From Gammaproteobacteria bacterium (lineage in GTDB: Bacteria > Pseudomonadota > Gammaproteobacteria > SZUA-140), in NCBI GenBank assembly GCA_020847075.1, contig JADLCS010000062.1, positions 16,450 through 80,449 on the forward strand: DNA of 64,000 bases, written 5' to 3'. Below the pieces are notes generated by a model, which was given only the letters and a program-made list of their open reading frames with translations, was not told the DNA's origin and searched no databases. The position numbers were made by a program, and so were the translations under genes. This document shows positions 51,053-60,370 of the stretch, one piece after another (position 1 is the first letter of the stretch; the number at the start of each line of letters is the position of its first letter).

Positions 51053-52774
51053 ATGAGCATGCCGGCCAGCCACGTCTCCCTCCAGTTCAATGGCCTCGCG
51101 CGCCGGCTGGTCGAGGAAAACCTGTTGTCCGCCGACAAGGCGGCTTCGGCGCTCGAGGAGTCCGCCAGTCAGAAGGTGCCACTGGTTCGCCACCTGGTGG
51201 ACCAGAATATCCTGGACAGCCGCGCCATCGCCTCCACCGCCTCGCGCGAGTTCGGCCTCCCGCTGTTCGACCTGGACGCGATGGACCTCGAGGTCTGCGC
51301 CTTCAAACTGGTCAGCGAGAAGCTCATCACCAAACACCATGTCCTGCCGCTGTTCAAGCGTGGCAGCCGGTTGTTCGTCGGCATGTCCGACCCGACCAAT
51401 CTGCAGGCGCTGGACGAGATCAAGTTCCACGCCGGCGCCACCACCGAGCCGATCCTGGTCGAGGACAAAAAGCTGGCCCAGACCATCGCCCGGCTGATCG
51501 AGGCCCATGACACGACGATGGAGGGCCTGCAGGACGCCGACCTGGACGCCCTCGACATTTCCTCCGGCGAAGAGGAAAACACCGACGTCGGCGCGGGCGA
51601 GTTCGAGGTCGACGACACCCCGATCGTGCGCTTCGTCAACAAGGTGCTGCTGGACGCCATCAACAAGGGCGCCTCGGACCTGCACTTCGAACCCTACGAG
51701 AAGACCTATCGCGTGCGCTTCCGCATGGACGGCATCCTGAAGGAGGTCACCGCGCCGCCGCAGGCCCTGGCCACCAAGATCGCGGCCCGCCTCAAGGTCA
51801 TGTCCCAGCTCGACATCTCCGAGCGCCGCGTGCCCCAGGACGGGCGCATGAAGATGAAGCTGTCCAAGAACCGCGCCATCGACTTCCGCGTCAGCACCTG
51901 CCCCACGCTGTTCGGCGAGAAGATCGTGATGCGTATCCTCGACCCCAGCAGCGCGAAGCTCGGCATCGATGCGCTGGGCTATGAGCCGGACCAGAAACAG
52001 CTCTATATGGACGCGCTGGCCAAGCCCTACGGCATGATCCTGGTCACCGGTCCCACCGGCAGCGGCAAGACGGTATCTCTGTATACCGGCCTCAATATCC
52101 TGAACACGGAAGACCGCAACATCTCGACCGCGGAGGACCCGGCGGAGATCAATCTGCCCGGCATCAACCAGGTCAACGTCAATCCCAAGGCGGGCCTGAC
52201 CTTCTCCAGCGCCCTGAAGGCCTTTCTGCGCCAGGACCCCGACGTCATCATGGTCGGTGAGATCCGCGACAAGGAGACCGGCGATATCGCCATCAAGGCG
52301 GCGCAGACCGGTCACCTGGTGCTGTCCACACTGCACACCAACGATGCGCCCAAGACCCTGACGCGCATGGTCAACATGGGCATCGCGCCGTTCAACATCG
52401 CCTCCGCCGTGTCGCTGATCATCGCCCAGCGCCTGGGCCGGCGCCTGTGCCCGCATTGTAAGCAGCCGGTGCATCTGCCCAGACAGGCCCTGCTCGACGA
52501 GGGTTTCACGGAAGGGGACATCGGTAGCTTCGAGGTCTACAAGGCGGTCGGCTGCGAGCAGTGCAACGACGGGTATAAGGGACGGGTCGGCATCTACCAG
52601 GTCATGCCGATCTCGCTCGAGATGGGCCGGATCATCATGGCCGGCGGGAATTCCATCGACCTGGCGGAACAGGCTCAAAAGGAAGGCGTCTGCGACCTGC
52701 ACCAGTCGGGGCTGAAGAAGGTCAAGGCCGGCATCCTGAGCCTCGAGGAACTGAACCGGGTCATCACGGAGTAA
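51053..52774 (+). CDS. pilB: Type IV pilus assembly ATPase PilB
   Basis: A 573-residue secretion ATPase of the GspE/PilB family that powers pilus extension from the cytoplasmic side. An N-terminal MshEN/GspE_N domain (about 1-170) precedes the ATPase with Walker A GPTGSGKTVSLY, Asp box, Walker B MVGEIRDKETGDIA and His box LSTLHTNDA. A tetracysteine zinc-binding site follows (CPHCKQP and CEQCNDGYKGR). It starts the pilBCD cluster; pilC begins 5 bp after its stop. Confidence 0.97.
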   Translation: MSMPASHVSLQFNGLARRLVEENLLSADKAASALEESASQKVPLVRHLVDQNILDSRAIASTASREFGLPLFDLDAMDLEVCAFKLVSEKLITKHHVLPLFKRGSRLFVGMSDPTNLQALDEIKFHAGATTEPILVEDKKLAQTIARLIEAHDTTMEGLQDADLDALDISSGEEENTDVGAGEFEVDDTPIVRFVNKVLLDAINKGASDLHFEPYEKTYRVRFRMDGILKEVTAPPQALATKIAARLKVMSQLDISERRVPQDGRMKMKLSKNRAIDFRVSTCPTLFGEKIVMRILDPSSAKLGIDALGYEPDQKQLYMDALAKPYGMILVTGPTGSGKTVSLYTGLNILNTEDRNISTAEDPAEINLPGINQVNVNPKAGLTFSSALKAFLRQDPDVIMVGEIRDKETGDIAIKAAQTGHLVLSTLHTNDAPKTLTRMVNMGIAPFNIASAVSLIIAQRLGRRLCPHCKQPVHLPRQALLDEGFTEGDIGSFEVYKAVGCEQCNDGYKGRVGIYQVMPISLEMGRIIMAGGNSIDLAEQAQKEGVCDLHQSGLKKVKAGILSLEELNRVITE

Positions 52775-52779
52775 GACAC

Positions 52780-54003
52780 ATGACAGCAAAGGCACAGAAA
52801 CTCATGCTCTTCGCCTGGGAAGGCACCAACAAGTCTGGCAACAGGGTGCGCGGCGAGACCCGCAGCGCGAACATGTCCCTGGCCAAGGCCGAGCTGCGGC
52901 GCCAGGGCATCAATCCGACACGGGTGAAGAAAAAGGCCGAATCGCTGTTCGGCGGCCGGCGCAAGAAGAAGATCACCCAGGGCGACATCGCGATCTTCAG
53001 CCGCCAGATGGCGACCATGATGTCCTCCGGCGTGCCGCTGGTGCAGTCCTTCGAGATCATCGGCCGCGGTCACGAGAACCCGGCCATGGCGGAGCTGATC
53101 CTGGGAGTCAAGGCCGACGTGGAGGCGGGCAATCCGCTGGCCGAGGCCCTGGGCAAGCGCCCGCTCCAGTTCGATGACCTCTATTGCAATCTGGTCAACG
53201 CGGGCGAACAGGCGGGTATCCTGGAAGGGCTGCTCGACAAAATCGCCACCTACAAGGAAAAGACCGAGGCGATGAAGAGCAAGATCAAGAAGGCGATGTT
53301 CTATCCCGTCGCCGTGATCGTGGTGGCCTTCATCGTCACGACCATCCTGCTGCTGTTCGTGATCCCGCAGTTCCAGGAGATGTTCTCCAACTTCGGCGCC
53401 GACCTGCCGGCCATGACCATGTTCGTGGTCAATCTCTCCAAACTGTTCCAGAACTGGTGGTGGGCGATCTTCGGTGGCATCGGCGGCGCGATCTACGCCT
53501 TCATCGAGACCAAGAAGCGCTCGCGCAAGTTCCGCCACATGCTGGACCGCCTCGTCCTCAAGCTGCCGATCTTCGGAAGCCTGCTGACCAAGGCGGCCAT
53601 CGCCCGCTTCGCCCGCACGCTCTCGACCATGTTCGCCGCCGGCGTGCCGCTGGTGGAGGCGATGGGGACCGTGGCCGGGGCCTCGGGCAACATCGTCTAC
53701 AGCGAGGGCATATTGCGCATCCGCGACGAGATCGCCACCGGCTCGCCGCTGAACCAGAGCATGAAACAGACCGAGCTGTTCCCCAATATGGTGGTGCAGA
53801 TGGTCGCGATCGGCGAGGAGGCGGGCTCGATCGACTCCATGCTCGGCAAGGTCGCCGACTTCTACGAACAGGAGGTCGACGACGCCGTCGACGGGCTGAG
53901 CAGCCTGCTCGAACCGATGATCATGGCCTTCCTCGGCGTCGTGATCGGCGGTCTGGTCGTGGCCATGTATCTGCCGATCTTCAAGATGGGCCAGGTGGTG
54001 TAA
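52780..54003 (+). CDS. pilC: Type IV pilus inner-membrane platform protein PilC
   Basis: A 407-residue protein with two GspF domains (about 75-200 and 280-400) and three transmembrane helices, one beginning YPVAVIVVAFIVTTILLLFV and the last near GVVIGGLVVAMYLPIF. The FSRQMATMMSSGVPLVQSFE motif is typical. PilC couples PilB ATPase motion to pilin extraction. It follows pilB by 5 bp and precedes pilD with a 98-bp gap containing a palindromic repeat. Confidence 0.97.
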   Translation: MTAKAQKLMLFAWEGTNKSGNRVRGETRSANMSLAKAELRRQGINPTRVKKKAESLFGGRRKKKITQGDIAIFSRQMATMMSSGVPLVQSFEIIGRGHENPAMAELILGVKADVEAGNPLAEALGKRPLQFDDLYCNLVNAGEQAGILEGLLDKIATYKEKTEAMKSKIKKAMFYPVAVIVVAFIVTTILLLFVIPQFQEMFSNFGADLPAMTMFVVNLSKLFQNWWWAIFGGIGGAIYAFIETKKRSRKFRHMLDRLVLKLPIFGSLLTKAAIARFARTLSTMFAAGVPLVEAMGTVAGASGNIVYSEGILRIRDEIATGSPLNQSMKQTELFPNMVVQMVAIGEEAGSIDSMLGKVADFYEQEVDDAVDGLSSLLEPMIMAFLGVVIGGLVVAMYLPIFKMGQVV

Positions 54004-54021
54004 CTAGGGGACATGTAACCA

Positions 54022-54045
54022 GGGGACAGATTTAAATCTGTCCCC
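54022..54045. repeat. 24-bp palindromic repeat between pilC and pilD
   Basis: A perfect copy of the GGGGACAGATTT palindrome, 19 bp after the pilC stop. It is preceded by a partial GGGGACATGTAACC at 54007. Confidence 0.88.
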
Positions 54046-54101
54046 TTATTCCCGCGTGCCCACCCTACAATGATGTAACTCTTTCTCTATATACTCGGGC
54101 A

Positions 54102-54989
54102 ATGGAAATCGTCCACCTCCTCCAGGGAAACCCCGTCGCCTTCGTCCTGATCGTCGGGCTGTTCAGCCTGATGATCGGCAGCTTCCTCAACGTGGTCATC
54201 CTGCGCCTGCCGGTGATGATGGAGCGCCAGTGGCGCGCGCAGTGCGCGGAGTCTCTCGAGGAGACACGGACACCCACGGAGGCGCCGGGCGAGCCCGGGC
54301 GTTTCAATCTCGCGACGCCCCGCTCCCGCTGTCCGCACTGCGGCCACGCCATCACGGCGCTGGAAAACGTCCCGATCCTGAGTTACCTGATGCTGCGCGG
54401 ACGCTGCTCGGGCTGCGGCGCACACATCTCCGCGCGTTACCCCCTGATCGAGGCCGCCACGGCGGTGCTCTCCATGGTCGTCGCCTGGAAATTCGGGGTT
54501 TCATGGGAGACCGCCGGCGCACTGGCCCTGACCTGGGCGCTGATCGCCCTCAGCGTGATCGATTTCGACCGCCAGCTTCTGCCCGACGCCATCACGCTGC
54601 CGTTCCTGTGGCTGGGGCTGGGCCTGAGCCTGTTCGGGCTGTTCGCCGATAGCCGCGCCGCGATCGTCGGCGCGCTCGCCGGTTATCTGAGCCTGTGGGC
54701 CGTCTACTGGCTGTTCAAGCTGCTCACCGGCAAGGAGGGCATGGGCTATGGCGACTTCAAGCTGCTCGCCATGCTCGGGGCCTGGCTGGGCTGGACCTAT
54801 CTGCTGCCGATCGTCCTGCTCTCCTCGCTGGTCGGCGCCGTCGTCGGTATCACGCTGGTGCTGGTGCGCGGACGCGACCGCAACATCCCCATCCCCTTCG
54901 GCCCCTACCTCGCCACCGCCGGCTGGATCGCCCTGCTGTGGGGGCGGGAGATCATCGACGCCTACTGGGGGTGGATGGGGGTCGGCTAA
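54102..54989 (+). CDS. pilD: Prepilin peptidase/N-methyltransferase PilD
   Basis: A 295-residue aspartyl membrane protease that cleaves prepilin leaders after glycine and N-methylates the new N-terminus. The N-terminal cytoplasmic loop has the zinc tetracysteine motif (CPHCGHAI and CSGCGAH), and the active-site aspartates are in SVIDFDRQLLPD and GMGYGDFKLLAMLG. About eight transmembrane helices are visible. Substrates in this window are PilA, PilE, PilV, PilW and PilX. A repeat element begins 5 bp after the stop. Confidence 0.97.
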   Translation: MEIVHLLQGNPVAFVLIVGLFSLMIGSFLNVVILRLPVMMERQWRAQCAESLEETRTPTEAPGEPGRFNLATPRSRCPHCGHAITALENVPILSYLMLRGRCSGCGAHISARYPLIEAATAVLSMVVAWKFGVSWETAGALALTWALIALSVIDFDRQLLPDAITLPFLWLGLGLSLFGLFADSRAAIVGALAGYLSLWAVYWLFKLLTGKEGMGYGDFKLLAMLGAWLGWTYLLPIVLLSSLVGAVVGITLVLVRGRDRNIPIPFGPYLATAGWIALLWGREIIDAYWGWMGVG

Positions 54990-54994
54990 AAACC

Positions 54995-55186
54995 CAGGAC
55001 TAAGGACTAAGTGCTAAGGACTGAGTAAAACAATGTGATTGTAGCCCGGATGTGGGCGCATGGCGCTGGAGTCCGGGGAGGCATATCGATTCACTCCCGG
55101 ATTCCGCTACGCTTCATCCGGGCTACATGATCGGTCTTGATGTTTTGGGTTTTGACTCAGTCCTTAGCACTTAGTCCTTAGTCCTG
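54995..55186. repeat. Inverted-terminal-repeat element with tandem heptamers, copy 2, with nested repeat
   Basis: The left end (54995-55026) and right end (55155-55186) are perfect 32-bp inverted repeats, each built of four 7-bp units of the form AGTCCTN. The 192-bp length is close to that of copy 1 (197 bp). Inside, at 55041-55126, lies a separate dyad (GTAGCCCGGATG ... CATCCGGGCTAC). There is no gene inside. Confidence 0.82.
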
Positions 55187-55246
55187 ATCTTCCCCCCCCA
55201 CCGCGCCCGTCGTATCATCCCCCTCCATGACCATGGTACCCCCCTC

Positions 55247-55864
55247 ATGCTCGTCGTCGGTCTGACCGGCGGTATCGGCAGCGGCAAGACGACCGTCGCC
55301 GACGAGTTCGCGGCGCTGGGTGTGCCGCTGATCGACGCGGACGAGATCGGGCGCGGTCTGGTCGAGCCCGGCGGGGAGGCGTTGAAGGAAATCGTCGCCT
55401 GTTTCGGGCCCGATATGCTCGACGGTCACGGCCGGCTCGACCGCGACCGGCTGCGCCATCGCGTCTTTACCGACGCCGGGGAGCGGCATCGGCTCGAGGC
55501 GATCCTGCACCCCCGGATCCGTGCGGAGATCCAGGCGCGGATCCGGCGGCTGGACGCCCCCTGCTGCATCGTTTCCATCCCGCTCATGATCGAGACCGGG
55601 CAGACCGACCTGGTCGATCGCGTGCTAGTCGTCGACAGCCCGCCCGAGCTCCAGCGCGAACGCATCGCGCGGCGGGATGGCTGGTCCGAGGCGGAGATCG
55701 ATGGCGTCCTGCGGGCACAGGCGTCGCGCGAACAGCGCCTGCGGGCGGCCGACGACATCATCGTCAACGACGGCGACCTGGATTCATTGCGTCGCTCGAT
55801 AGCGACACTCCATCGCAGGTATCTCGAAGCGTCGGACGCCGCGCCGCGGAAACCCGGTGAATAG
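55247..55864 (+). CDS. coaE: Dephospho-CoA kinase
   Basis: A 205-residue P-loop kinase performing the last step of coenzyme A synthesis. The Walker A motif GLTGGIGSGKTTVADEF begins at residue 5; DADEIGRGLVEPGG and the LID-like RIARRDGWSEAEIDGVLRAQ match CoaE. It lies between pilD and zapD, the conserved place in gammaproteobacteria. The ATG at 55247 gives the family N-terminus; the ribosome binding site is weak. Confidence 0.96.
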   Translation: MLVVGLTGGIGSGKTTVADEFAALGVPLIDADEIGRGLVEPGGEALKEIVACFGPDMLDGHGRLDRDRLRHRVFTDAGERHRLEAILHPRIRAEIQARIRRLDAPCCIVSIPLMIETGQTDLVDRVLVVDSPPELQRERIARRDGWSEAEIDGVLRAQASREQRLRAADDIIVNDGDLDSLRRSIATLHRRYLEASDAAPRKPGE

Positions 55865-56072
55865 TGATGGGTGATGGGTAAAGGGTGATGAAAACACGCG
55901 CCCCCCGGATCGAGGCGGCGTTGACCCATCACCCATCACCGCTTACCCTTCACCCATCATCACCGATTTGCCATCCACCCCGCCGTTATGGACAATGTGC
56001 CGGACCACGTCCGCGAACCCGGCGCCCTGCCCGGACGTCCCCGTCACGAGGCAGCGCCCGACACCGGCAGCG

Positions 56073-56837
56073 ATGAACATCATTACCTACGAACAACCCC
56101 TGAACGAGAGAATCCGGACCTTTCTGCGTCTCGAATTCCTGTTCCAGCAGGCGGATCACGGTCTGCAGCATCGCTCGTCCTGGGATACGCGCGCCAGCCT
56201 GAACAACCTGATCGAAATCCTCAACGTCTTCGGCCGCACCGATCTCAAGACCGAGGTCATCAAGGAACTGGAACGGCTGACCGCCACCCTCGCGCGCCTG
56301 GAGGCAAACCCCGACGTCGACGGCACGAAGCTCGGCACGATCCTGGACCGGATCGACCTGCTGGTGGACCGGCTGCACAGTTACCAGGGGCAGGTCGGAC
56401 AGGAATTGAAGGACAACGAATTCCTCACCGCGATCAAGCAGCGCAGCAGCATCCCCGGCGGGACCTGCGACTTCGATCTGCCGGTCTATCACTACTGGCT
56501 CAAACATGAGGCCGAGGAACGCGATGCGCAGTTGCGGCGCTGGCTGTCGGCCTTCGACACCTTCCGCTCCTCGATCGACCTGATACTGAAGCTCGTGCGC
56601 GAGAGCGCCCCCGCCTCTCCCGAGACGGCGACCGCCGGCTTCTATCAGCAATCTCTGGACACCGGGACGCCGTATCAGCTCATCCGCGTGAGCCTGCCCG
56701 CCGATGCCGACTGTTTCGCCGAGATCAGCGGGGGCAAGCACCGTTTCACCGTCCGTTTCATGGAAATGGACGGCTTCGAACGCCCGACCCAGATCCAACG
56801 CGACATCGCCTTCCGGCTGAACTGCTGCGCGATATGA
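56073..56837 (+). CDS. zapD: Cell division protein ZapD
   Basis: A 254-residue FtsZ-bundling protein (formerly YacF). The N-terminus [20 protein letters not shown] and the segments FNQIRQ-like [19 protein letters not shown] are family hallmarks. ZapD cross-links FtsZ protofilaments at the Z-ring. ATG 56073 is chosen because the family begins here; the open frame upstream is not conserved. It overlaps yacG by four bases (ATGA). Confidence 0.95.
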   Translation: MNIITYEQPLNERIRTFLRLEFLFQQADHGLQHRSSWDTRASLNNLIEILNVFGRTDLKTEVIKELERLTATLARLEANPDVDGTKLGTILDRIDLLVDRLHSYQGQVGQELKDNEFLTAIKQRSSIPGGTCDFDLPVYHYWLKHEAEERDAQLRRWLSAFDTFRSSIDLILKLVRESAPASPETATAGFYQQSLDTGTPYQLIRVSLPADADCFAEISGGKHRFTVRFMEMDGFERPTQIQRDIAFRLNCCAI

Positions 56838-57031
56838 ATACGGTGCGCTGCCCGTGCTGCCGGCGGGAGATCGAATGGTCGGCGCACTGGCCGCAACGCC
56901 CCTTCTGCAGCGAACGCTGCCGCATGATCGATCTCGGCGCCTGGGCGAGCGAGGAATACCGCGTCGCCGGCAGACAGATCCCTTCACCCGGCGCAGCGGA
57001 TGAAGACCCGGAATCGGAACCCTTCAATTAA
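56834..57031 (+). CDS. yacG: DNA gyrase inhibitor YacG
   Basis: A 65-residue zinc-binding protein with the Cys4 motif CPCC ... FCSERC (residues 6-9 and about 25-30) and the [15 protein letters not shown] core. YacG binds the GyrB C-terminus and blocks gyrase from DNA. It is translationally coupled to zapD, as in other gammaproteobacteria. Confidence 0.96.
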   Translation: MNTVRCPCCRREIEWSAHWPQRPFCSERCRMIDLGAWASEEYRVAGRQIPSPGAADEDPESEPFN

Positions 57032-57329
57032 AAGGCGGGGGCAGGGATCCCGTCCGTAGGGCGGGCACGTTTTTTCATATCCACCGAATCACACCGCGTA
57101 TTTCCGCGCGGGCACCGACACCGTGCCCACCCTACATGAGACGGATTCCACCGCACCCAACGTTTCCCCCTCCGTCCCCGGGTCGGAGAGGGTCAGGGTG
57201 AGGCGGGGAAACAACCGCGCCAGACCCTCCCGACACCATCAACCCCATCACCCATTACTCATTACGCCTCACGCCTCACGCCTCACCCAAGATCGTACCC
57301 CAGATGCAGGCCTGCCCAGGCGCGACACG
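57032..57329. other. Convergent intergenic region with GTGCCCACCCTAC dyad
   Basis: About 300 bases between convergent yacG and the Nudix gene. GTAGGGCGGGCACG at 57055 and CGTGCCCACCCTAC at 57121-57134 form an inverted pair around ~50 bp; related sequence occurs at 49788 and 54056. Direct repeats CTCACGCCTCACGCCTCACC lie near 57268. No gene is seen. Confidence 0.5.
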
Positions 57330-58322
57330 CTATTCATCCCGCAGCCATCCCGCCGGGTCCGGCGCCTCCCACAGGGAGCGGATCGCGGCCACTCCCTGGG
57401 CACCCGCCTCCCAGGCCGGCCCCAGATCGGCCGACCCGAGACCGCCCAGTGCATAGGCCGGAACGACCGCCGGCTCCAGCAAGCCATGCAGGCCGGCCCA
57501 ACCGAGCGGATGCGCGCCGGGGTGGCTGCGGGTCTCCCGTACCGGCGACACCACGATGAAATCGGTGCCGATGCGCCCGGCCCGCTCGATCTGGCGAGGG
57601 TCGTGGCAGGACGCCGCGACCCACTGGCCGGACGGCAGGGGACGGGCCGACAGCGAGGCCAGACGCGCGGCGCTCAGATGCACGCCGTCCGCGCCCAGCT
57701 CGAGGCTGAGCCCGGGGTCCGCATTGAGCAGTATCCGCGCGCCGCGCGCCCGGCACGAGGCGATGGCCTCGCGGGCGAGACTCCGGAACGCCTCCGCGCC
57801 CAGGGATTTCGCGCGCAGTTGCACCAGCGAGATACCGGCGTCGAGCAGGGCCTCCAGCCGGGAGAGAAAACCGTCGTAGGGCGGCGCGGGCTCCGGCGTG
57901 ATCAGATACAGGGGCGGCAATCGCGCCGCGGTGATGATGGGGGGATTGGCAGCGGGGAAATCCGCCGGATCCAGCGCCCGCAGCGCGCGCCAGTCCAGGC
58001 GCTGACCCTCTCGTCCGTGCGCCTGCCCGCGCCAGGCGGTCACCCGCCAGACGTCGAGCAGCACGGACCGGGCGGGATAATCGTGCCGCAGACGGATCAA
58101 CGGGCGCGCGGCGTCGACCCGGAGCCCTACTTCTTCCTCGATCTCGCGCGCCAGCGCCCGCCGCGCGTCCTCTCCGGGCTCGACCTTGCCGCCGGGAAAC
58201 TCCCATCGTCCGCCCTGATCCACATGATTCGGCCGCAGACTCACGAGCACCTCGCCCGCGGCATTCGTGATCACGCCCACGGCGACATGGAGCACGGCGC
58301 GCGATTCCGTGGATTCGATCAT
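57330..58322 (-). CDS. mutT: Nudix hydrolase fused to a ThiE-like domain (MutT type)
   Basis: A 330-residue two-domain protein. The N-terminal Nudix domain (about 8-130) contains the box GGKVEPGEDARRALAREIEE followed by EVGL, matching GX5EX7REUXEEXGU, the motif of MutT enzymes that hydrolyse oxidised dGTP. The C-terminal domain (about 145-325) is of the thiamine phosphate synthase TIM-barrel type (LYLITPEP, GISLVQLRAKSLG, LLNADPGLSLELGADGVHL, ALGGL). Such fusions are known in gammaproteobacteria and occur beside yacG. The function of the ThiE-like part is not established; it may be catalytically altered. Confidence 0.92.
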   Translation of the reverse strand: MIESTESRAVLHVAVGVITNAAGEVLVSLRPNHVDQGGRWEFPGGKVEPGEDARRALAREIEEEVGLRVDAARPLIRLRHDYPARSVLLDVWRVTAWRGQAHGREGQRLDWRALRALDPADFPAANPPIITAARLPPLYLITPEPAPPYDGFLSRLEALLDAGISLVQLRAKSLGAEAFRSLAREAIASCRARGARILLNADPGLSLELGADGVHLSAARLASLSARPLPSGQWVAASCHDPRQIERAGRIGTDFIVVSPVRETRSHPGAHPLGWAGLHGLLEPAVVPAYALGGLGSADLGPAWEAGAQGVAAIRSLWEAPDPAGWLRDE

Positions 58323-58367
58323 GCAGGAGGCGCCGCGGCGGCGGGGAAAACGGAAGGACGGCGGCCT

Positions 58368-58709
58368 TCAGACGTAAAGATCGAGCGCGACGCGGGCAGC
58401 GGCGCGCGACCCGTCCATGAAGGCGGTATCGAGATAGCGGCCGATGGCCGCACTCGCACGCGAAGCGTACAGATCGCCGCCTTCGGGCACCGCGTCGCCG
58501 GGGCGGCCGGCGGCGAACGGCCAGAGGTGGGCGACCGGGGTGGCGACCGCCGCGGAACGTCTGTTGTTGAGCAACTCGCCTTCGATCACCCGTTCCACGG
58601 GCATCCCTCCGAAAGACTGTGCCTCACGATATAAGCGGACGCCGCCGGTCAACCCGCCGGCCGCCACCGCCGGCAGCGCACCCGAGGATCCCGGCGAATC
58701 GATGCGCAT
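58368..58709 (-). CDS. Hypothetical protein
   Basis: A 113-residue soluble protein with start ATG 58709 (an adjacent GTG at 58712 is an alternative) and GGGG just upstream. It ends FMDGSRAAARVALDLYV. The C-terminal half, with SASRASAAIGRYLDTAF-like composition, looks like an amphipathic helix pair. No family is recognised. It lies 45 bp upstream of the Nudix gene on the same strand and 41 bp after the outer-membrane protein gene, so it may be part of one transcript. Its coding status rests on strand context and lack of overlap. Confidence 0.42.
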   Translation of the reverse strand: MRIDSPGSSGALPAVAAGGLTGGVRLYREAQSFGGMPVERVIEGELLNNRRSAAVATPVAHLWPFAAGRPGDAVPEGGDLYASRASAAIGRYLDTAFMDGSRAAARVALDLYV

Positions 58710-58750
58710 CACTGCCCCATCCGTCGCAGAACTACGAATTCACGCCCGGC

Positions 58751-59353
58751 TCAGAACTGGAGCTGAAAACCGAGATGTCCGCCGCTCTCCAGCGTCGCGT
58801 CGTCGCCCTCTTCGAGTCCGGCGCGCATCTTGCGATACCCCAGGTAGGCCATCGCCTGGGGGAGCACGCGAAATTCCAGCGCGGCGCTGAGATAGGAGAA
58901 CTTGTCCGCATCGCCGAAGGTGACCACGTCCGGGGAGAAAAAGCCCTGCAGCGAAACCCCGATGCGCGGCCACGGCGGCGGGACGAAATGGACCTGTACG
59001 CCGAGGGTCAGGGCGAACAGGCTGATGTCGTCGTTCAGTTCGTCGAGGTCGGCCCTCGCGCCGAACAGCTTGAGCCCCAGGCCCGCGTCCAGACCCGGCG
59101 ACCGGCTGCCCGCCTCCGCCACGAGCTGCGCCCCGAACATCCCCACGAGGACATCGTCGGTGGTGTACACGAAACCCAGATCGACCTGCTTGTTACCGAG
59201 CCCGCTGCTGTCGGAGTCCTGGACGATATAGCGGAACAGCGCACTGTCGTTGCTGAGGTTGAGATCGAGTGTCTGCGCCGGGGCGACCGCGGCGCCGGTC
59301 AACAGCGCCGCCGCAACCGCCGCGCGCGCCAGAGATGAAACGTTTCCAGTCAT
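58751..59353 (-). CDS. YfaZ-like outer-membrane protein
   Basis: A 200-residue exported protein: signal peptide of about 28 residues ending VAPAQ, then alternating strands typical of a small beta-barrel (LDLNLSNDSALFRYIVQ, QVDLGFVYTTDDVLVGMFG, LGLKLFGARADLDELN) and a terminal phenylalanine (LGFQLQF) preferred by the BAM machinery. The pattern matches the YfaZ family, which has no established function. ATG 59353 is chosen because it opens the signal peptide. Confidence 0.7.
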   Translation of the reverse strand: MTGNVSSLARAAVAAALLTGAAVAPAQTLDLNLSNDSALFRYIVQDSDSSGLGNKQVDLGFVYTTDDVLVGMFGAQLVAEAGSRSPGLDAGLGLKLFGARADLDELNDDISLFALTLGVQVHFVPPPWPRIGVSLQGFFSPDVVTFGDADKFSYLSAALEFRVLPQAMAYLGYRKMRAGLEEGDDATLESGGHLGFQLQF

Positions 59354-59482
59354 ACGATCGACCCGCGGTTGTTTGGAATCCGGGGATGGGCACGCCCTCG
59401 CCGGGCCGGATGCATTCCGGGCAAGGGCGCAATTTAACACAAGCCGCGGGCATTCCCAAACACCTCCGCGGCACGCACGGGA

Positions 59483-60190
59483 TCAGCCGCCGCGCACGGA
59501 CGCCGCGCGCGCGCAGACCCAGACCGCCACGCGGCGCGCGCCCGCGCGCCTCACGGCCAGCGCCAGCGATTCCAGCGTGCTGCCGGTGGTCATCACATCG
59601 TCGAGCAGCACCACGTCCGCGTCCGTCAGGGAGACCGTCGCGCTGAACGCGCGCCTCAGATTCCGGCGCCGCGCCGCCGCGTCCAGGCCGGTCTGTTCCG
59701 CCGTCGCGCGCGTGCGCCGGCAGGCGCGGCGGTCGAGCGGGATCCCGAAACGCGCCGCCAGCGGGCGCGCGATCTCGATCGCCTGATTGAAGCCGCGCGC
59801 GGCCAGGCGGCCGGGATGCAGGGGCACCGGCAGGATCACGCGCGGGAGGGAAATGCCGCGGCGCTCGATTTCGATCGCCATGATTTCCCCCAGGATACGC
59901 GCGTACACCAGGCGACCGTCAAATTTCAGGCGCTGAATCATGGCATCGGCCGGCTCGGCGTAATCGAAGACTGCGACCGCCTCGTCGAACGGCGGCGGCG
60001 CGATCAGGCAGTCGCCGCACAGCCGCCCGCCCGCCGCCGGCGCCAGCGGCGTCGCGCAGCGCCGACAGGCCGGCCCCTGATACGGAAGATCGGCCAGACA
60101 CCCGGGACACAGCCCGGATCCGCCGCAACGCTGCCCGCACAGCAGGCAGCCGTCGGAAGCGCCGCCGAACCCCCTCCTCCCGTAAACCAT
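59483..60190 (-). CDS. comF: ComF family phosphoribosyltransferase-like protein
   Basis: A 235-residue ComF/GntX protein. The N-terminus has a double zinc-ribbon set of cysteines (CLLCGQRC, LCPGCLADL, ACRRCATPL, LCGDC). The C-terminal phosphoribosyltransferase domain has the PRPP-binding loop VVLLDDVMTTGSTL and ILPVPLHPGRLAARGFNQAIEIA. ComF is needed for DNA uptake in competent bacteria, though in many gammaproteobacteria the exact role is unknown. A strong GGAGGAG site precedes ATG 60190. It is divergent from bioB. Type IV pilus genes in the same window make a link to natural transformation plausible. Confidence 0.92.
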   Translation of the reverse strand: MVYGRRGFGGASDGCLLCGQRCGGSGLCPGCLADLPYQGPACRRCATPLAPAAGGRLCGDCLIAPPPFDEAVAVFDYAEPADAMIQRLKFDGRLVYARILGEIMAIEIERRGISLPRVILPVPLHPGRLAARGFNQAIEIARPLAARFGIPLDRRACRRTRATAEQTGLDAAARRRNLRRAFSATVSLTDADVVLLDDVMTTGSTLESLALAVRRAGARRVAVWVCARAASVRGG

Positions 60191-60302
60191 GCAACTCCTC
60201 CCTGAGTTGACAGCCGGAGAATCTCCTCGCATATTCGCACTGCCCCGGGGGAGATGCAATCGGTCCCCTTCAGGATCGCCAGGGGGCGGATTCCGGTCGT
60301 AA

Positions 60303-60326
60303 GGGGACAGATTTAAATCTGTCCCC
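60303..60326. repeat. 24-bp palindromic repeat before bioB
   Basis: A perfect copy of the GGGGACAGATTT palindrome, 45 bp upstream of the bioB start codon, within the probable leader or promoter of the biotin operon. Confidence 0.88.
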
Positions 60327-60370
60327 TTAAAAATGATATGTCGAGGATTTATCTAAGGAGAACGAGGACC

